Below are positions 61,967 to 64,000 of a stretch of 64,000 nucleotides of DNA, piece by piece. The notes under the pieces were generated by a model, which was given only the letters and a program-made list of their open reading frames with translations, searched no databases and was not told the DNA's origin. The position numbers were made by a program, and so were the translations under genes. The stretch covers positions 1 to 64,000 of the forward strand of contig JACKAO010000002.1 of NCBI GenBank assembly GCA_020635035.1, in the 5' to 3' direction. Position 1 is the first letter of the stretch. Every line of letters starts with the position of its first letter. The DNA is from Calditrichia bacterium. GTDB lineage: Bacteria > Calditrichota > Calditrichia > Calditrichales > J004.

Positions 61967-63244
61967 TTATTTCATTACAACCATTTTACGGGTTTGGACC
62001 AGGCTGCCGTCGGCAATTAAACTATAAAAATAAACACCGCTGCTCAGTCCTGTGGCGCTGAAACGCACCTGGTGACTGCCAATGTTTTGCAGTCCCTGTG
62101 CAAGATGCGAAACAAGTCTTCCACTGATATCATAAACATTTAAAGTAATATTCGCCCTGTCCTGTAGTGTATAACGAATAGTTGTTTCAGGATTAAACGG
62201 ATTAGGATAATTTTCTTCCAGGCGGAAATGCTGCGCAACATTATTTTCAGGATTATCTATTGCAGTAATATTTGCCAGACTTACTGACGCTACACTGTTT
62301 ACGCCCATTAAAGTAACCAGGCTGTTACGGGTGCTGTCATAATCAATTGATGCCGACGCGTTAATATTATTGCTGATTGTTGTGCCATTATATGCCAGGA
62401 GCAAAGGCTCTGATGCAGCACCCAATGAATGAAATGTTACTGTTCCCAGTTGATCTTCTGTATAGCTGAAAACCCGGATAGTGTTGAGTGAAGCATTTGC
62501 TCCGGCAAGGTAGTTTTTTCCGCCAAGTGTAAAGTATTTAATAAATGATCCCTGTGCTGGTGACAATAAAGAATCCGGGACATTAACAATAACTGTCCCG
62601 TCGTTTGTAATCAGACGGGCCGGGGGATTCGTTGTTCCAGCGCCGTTAATCCAAAGATTACCCCCTGGGGTCACCGGAGAAATAGCCATACGTGCACTGT
62701 TAATCGATGGCACATCAATTTTAGAATCAAACTCAATATTTCCATCGGCATCACCGCGCAGTACCAGTATTTTGTCCGTGTTAAATCCTGATGAATAGAG
62801 ATACAAATTTTCTCCGGAACCAACAGCTGTAAACGAGTCACCATAGCGTTCTTCGAATACATTTTCATAAACAACTTCAGGAGTAAGAAACTCTTCCTGG
62901 TAGCGGTAAATCTTGAACTTGTTTCCTGCAACTGCCAGGTTACAGACGTAAATATAACCATCGTCCGCCACTTCAATCTGGTTGATCGGGTAAGTACCTT
63001 CCTTTATGTCGGCTGTATTCATCTGATCAAGACTATCGCCGGTTTCTCCCGACAAGACAAAAATATTTGTTCCGGTATAACGTGTCGCAATAAGAACATG
63101 ATCAGTTGCCGGATTGTAGGCAAGATCACGCGTTAAATCGTTCGCCGGATCGATAAACTGGTAGCTTGTCCAATTTGCTACATATTGCGCTGAAAGCAGC
63201 TGAACAAAAAAGAACACACTGAGAAAAAAGAATTTTTTTTGCAT
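61967..63244 (-). CDS. Secreted propeller-like protein with type IX sorting domain
   Basis: A 425-residue secreted protein: signal (1-20, ending LSAQ), a beta-propeller-like domain (about 25-335; DLAYNPATDHVLIATRY and IEVADDGYIYVCN-type blades) and a sorting domain (about 345-425; NYPNPFNPETTIRYTL, ending TRKMVVMK). DUF4623-like by general shape; not proven. ATG 63244 has GGGAG upstream and begins the signal peptide; the in-frame ATG at 63271 would overlap the upstream gene. Located between two GHL10 paralogues. Confidence 0.8.
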   Translation of the reverse strand: MQKKFFFLSVFFFVQLLSAQYVANWTSYQFIDPANDLTRDLAYNPATDHVLIATRYTGTNIFVLSGETGDSLDQMNTADIKEGTYPINQIEVADDGYIYVCNLAVAGNKFKIYRYQEEFLTPEVVYENVFEERYGDSFTAVGSGENLYLYSSGFNTDKILVLRGDADGNIEFDSKIDVPSINSARMAISPVTPGGNLWINGAGTTNPPARLITNDGTVIVNVPDSLLSPAQGSFIKYFTLGGKNYLAGANASLNTIRVFSYTEDQLGTVTFHSLGAASEPLLLAYNGTTISNNINASASIDYDSTRNSLVTLMGVNSVASVSLANITAIDNPENNVAQHFRLEENYPNPFNPETTIRYTLQDRANITLNVYDISGRLVSHLAQGLQNIGSHQVRFSATGLSSGVYFYSLIADGSLVQTRKMVVMK

Positions 63245-63267
63245 TTTGTACTCCCGGTTTGAATACA

Positions 63268-64000
63268 TCATTGCTGAGTATATTTTGTTTTTACAGGTAA
63301 TTTTGCCGGTTTTTTATAATAGGTATCCTTAAGCAGCCTGGCCAGCTGATCATTGTTTTTTCTTAATCCTTCATAAAAAAAGAACACTTCTCCATTAACA
63401 CCGTGTTCACGGTTATATTTAAGGGCCTGAACAAGGTAATCCGGCTCAATGAGATAATCAGAAACTTTCATCAAAATGCCGGGATAAATGATATTTACAT
63501 CTTCTGTTAAACCGACATGTGCAGGACGCTGGGAATCGAACAGGGTTTGGTACCTGTCCAGTGTATAACGATAGTGCTGCGGAAATACAAGATCAGCATG
63601 TTTTTCCTTTATCCACGCCGGCCAATCCTGCAGATATTGTTCATATGCCCAGGGATGTATGCTGGGCGACCATGTTACAAGAACATCTTTATCAATAGAT
63701 TTAACCGTATCATACATTTTCCCGGCAAAGGTATTTAATTTTTCAGCCCGCCAGCGCAGCCAGTCCGGATCTTTTGAATATTGTGGCGGCTCCTGCCCCT
63801 GATGCTCTGCTGCATACAATTCTCTTGTATAATCAGAATAACCGCCTTCCGATGGCTGTGCGGGTAAACGGTCATCGCCCTGAACACCATCCACTTTATA
63901 GTTTTTGACAACTTCTGAGACAAGGTCCAGCATGAATTGCTGCACTTCGGGATGATAGGCATTCATCCATTCGAAACCGTTTTTTGTAAGTAATTTTCCG
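63268..64000 (-). CDS. GHL10-type glycoside hydrolase, C-terminal part (partial gene)
   Basis: At least 240 residues, open at the window edge: the frame continues without a stop from 63268 through 64000 (upstream residues GKLLTKNGFEW precede the first Met). It contains the TIM-barrel half with VVKNYKVDGVQGDD and LRWRAEKLNTFAGKMYDTVK, matching the 60097 gene. Unlike that paralogue it ends straight after the barrel (KLPVKTKYTQQ), with no golvesin-like or sorting domain. It would therefore stay periplasmic, or be anchored by a missing N-terminus. Confidence 0.85.
   Translation of the reverse strand, partial: GKLLTKNGFEWMNAYHPEVQQFMLDLVSEVVKNYKVDGVQGDDRLPAQPSEGGYSDYTRELYAAEHQGQEPPQYSKDPDWLRWRAEKLNTFAGKMYDTVKSIDKDVLVTWSPSIHPWAYEQYLQDWPAWIKEKHADLVFPQHYRYTLDRYQTLFDSQRPAHVGLTEDVNIIYPGILMKVSDYLIEPDYLVQALKYNREHGVNGEVFFFYEGLRKNNDQLARLLKDTYYKKPAKLPVKTKYTQQ

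Noticed and set aside
1..64000. CRISPR array, prophage or insertion sequence
   Set aside because: No regular spaced repeats, no phage structural genes and no transposase frames are visible; repeated DNA is explained by sorting-domain coding sequence and propeller repeats.

Overview
The window reads as one contiguous chromosomal segment of a Gram-negative, moderately AT-rich bacterium of the FCB group, most likely Calditrichota or a close relative (inference). The main reason is nine secreted proteins that end in the same C-terminal module (NYPNPFNP core, a beta-sandwich, then a basic tail such as RKMLLLK), the type IX secretion sorting domain written this way in Calditrichota and Ignavibacteria. 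DUF3570, DUF4266, DUF6029-like barrels and abundant Cys lipoproteins fit. I see no insertion sequence, prophage, rRNA or CRISPR array. Two tRNA genes (Leu-CAG, Val-TAC) lack an encoded CCA.

Layout. 1-4.2 kb: tRNA-Leu, a UPF0316 membrane protein, a newly noted 57-residue membrane protein, a lipoprotein and fumC. 4.3-11.1 kb: a seven-gene envelope operon (SpoIIM-like, membrane protein, DUF4129, DUF4350, MoxR ATPase, DUF58, RDD). 11.1-16.6 kb: CoA-disulfide-reductase-like flavoenzyme, SRPBCC protein, and a TlpA / outer-membrane-barrel / TlpA-CTD trio. 16.8-21.5 kb: phosphohexomutase, EutN-type microcompartment vertex protein, DeoC with an N-terminal extension, pyrimidine nucleoside phosphorylase and RsgA. 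This is a complete deoxynucleoside-to-acetaldehyde route with a shell protein inside it. 21.5-33 kb: GDSL lipoprotein plus FadL porin, a repeat-rich type IX cargo, a VanX-like dipeptidase, YigZ, an ABC exporter, an HhH-beta-barrel protein, DUF3098 and tRNA-Val.

33.2-39.4 kb: two large secreted Amidase_3 proteins flanking a TolB-like propeller. 39.6-48.1 kb: OsmC, then a tightly packed eight-gene operon (read leftward from 48.1 kb) of three outer-membrane barrels, a di-heme lipoprotein cytochrome related to hydrazine synthase alpha, TlpA, DUF4266, DUF3570 and an NHL-repeat cargo. It looks like an uncharacterised envelope redox or metal system. 48.4-53.8 kb: a phosphofructokinase with an unusual active site, DUF819 transporter, M23 peptidase and Kelch cargo. 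An FNR/CRP-type palindrome sits at 53.84 kb. 53.9-58 kb: amidohydrolase lipoprotein, DUF4143 ATPase, a remnant of a second amidohydrolase tail, and an HNH nuclease that may recognise phosphorothioated DNA; this is the only clearly accessory patch. 58-64 kb: lipoprotein with an L,D-transpeptidase-like tail, AAC(3)-fold acetyltransferase, and two GHL10-type glycosidase paralogues around a propeller cargo; the last gene runs off the window.

Together the genes point to a heterotroph that puts many hydrolases and propeller proteins on its surface through type IX secretion, scavenges nucleosides and lipids, and has an unusual envelope redox module. The two systems most worth follow-up are the microcompartment-linked deoxynucleoside operon (16.8-20.7 kb) and the DUF3570/DUF4266/cytochrome operon (40.1-48.1 kb).
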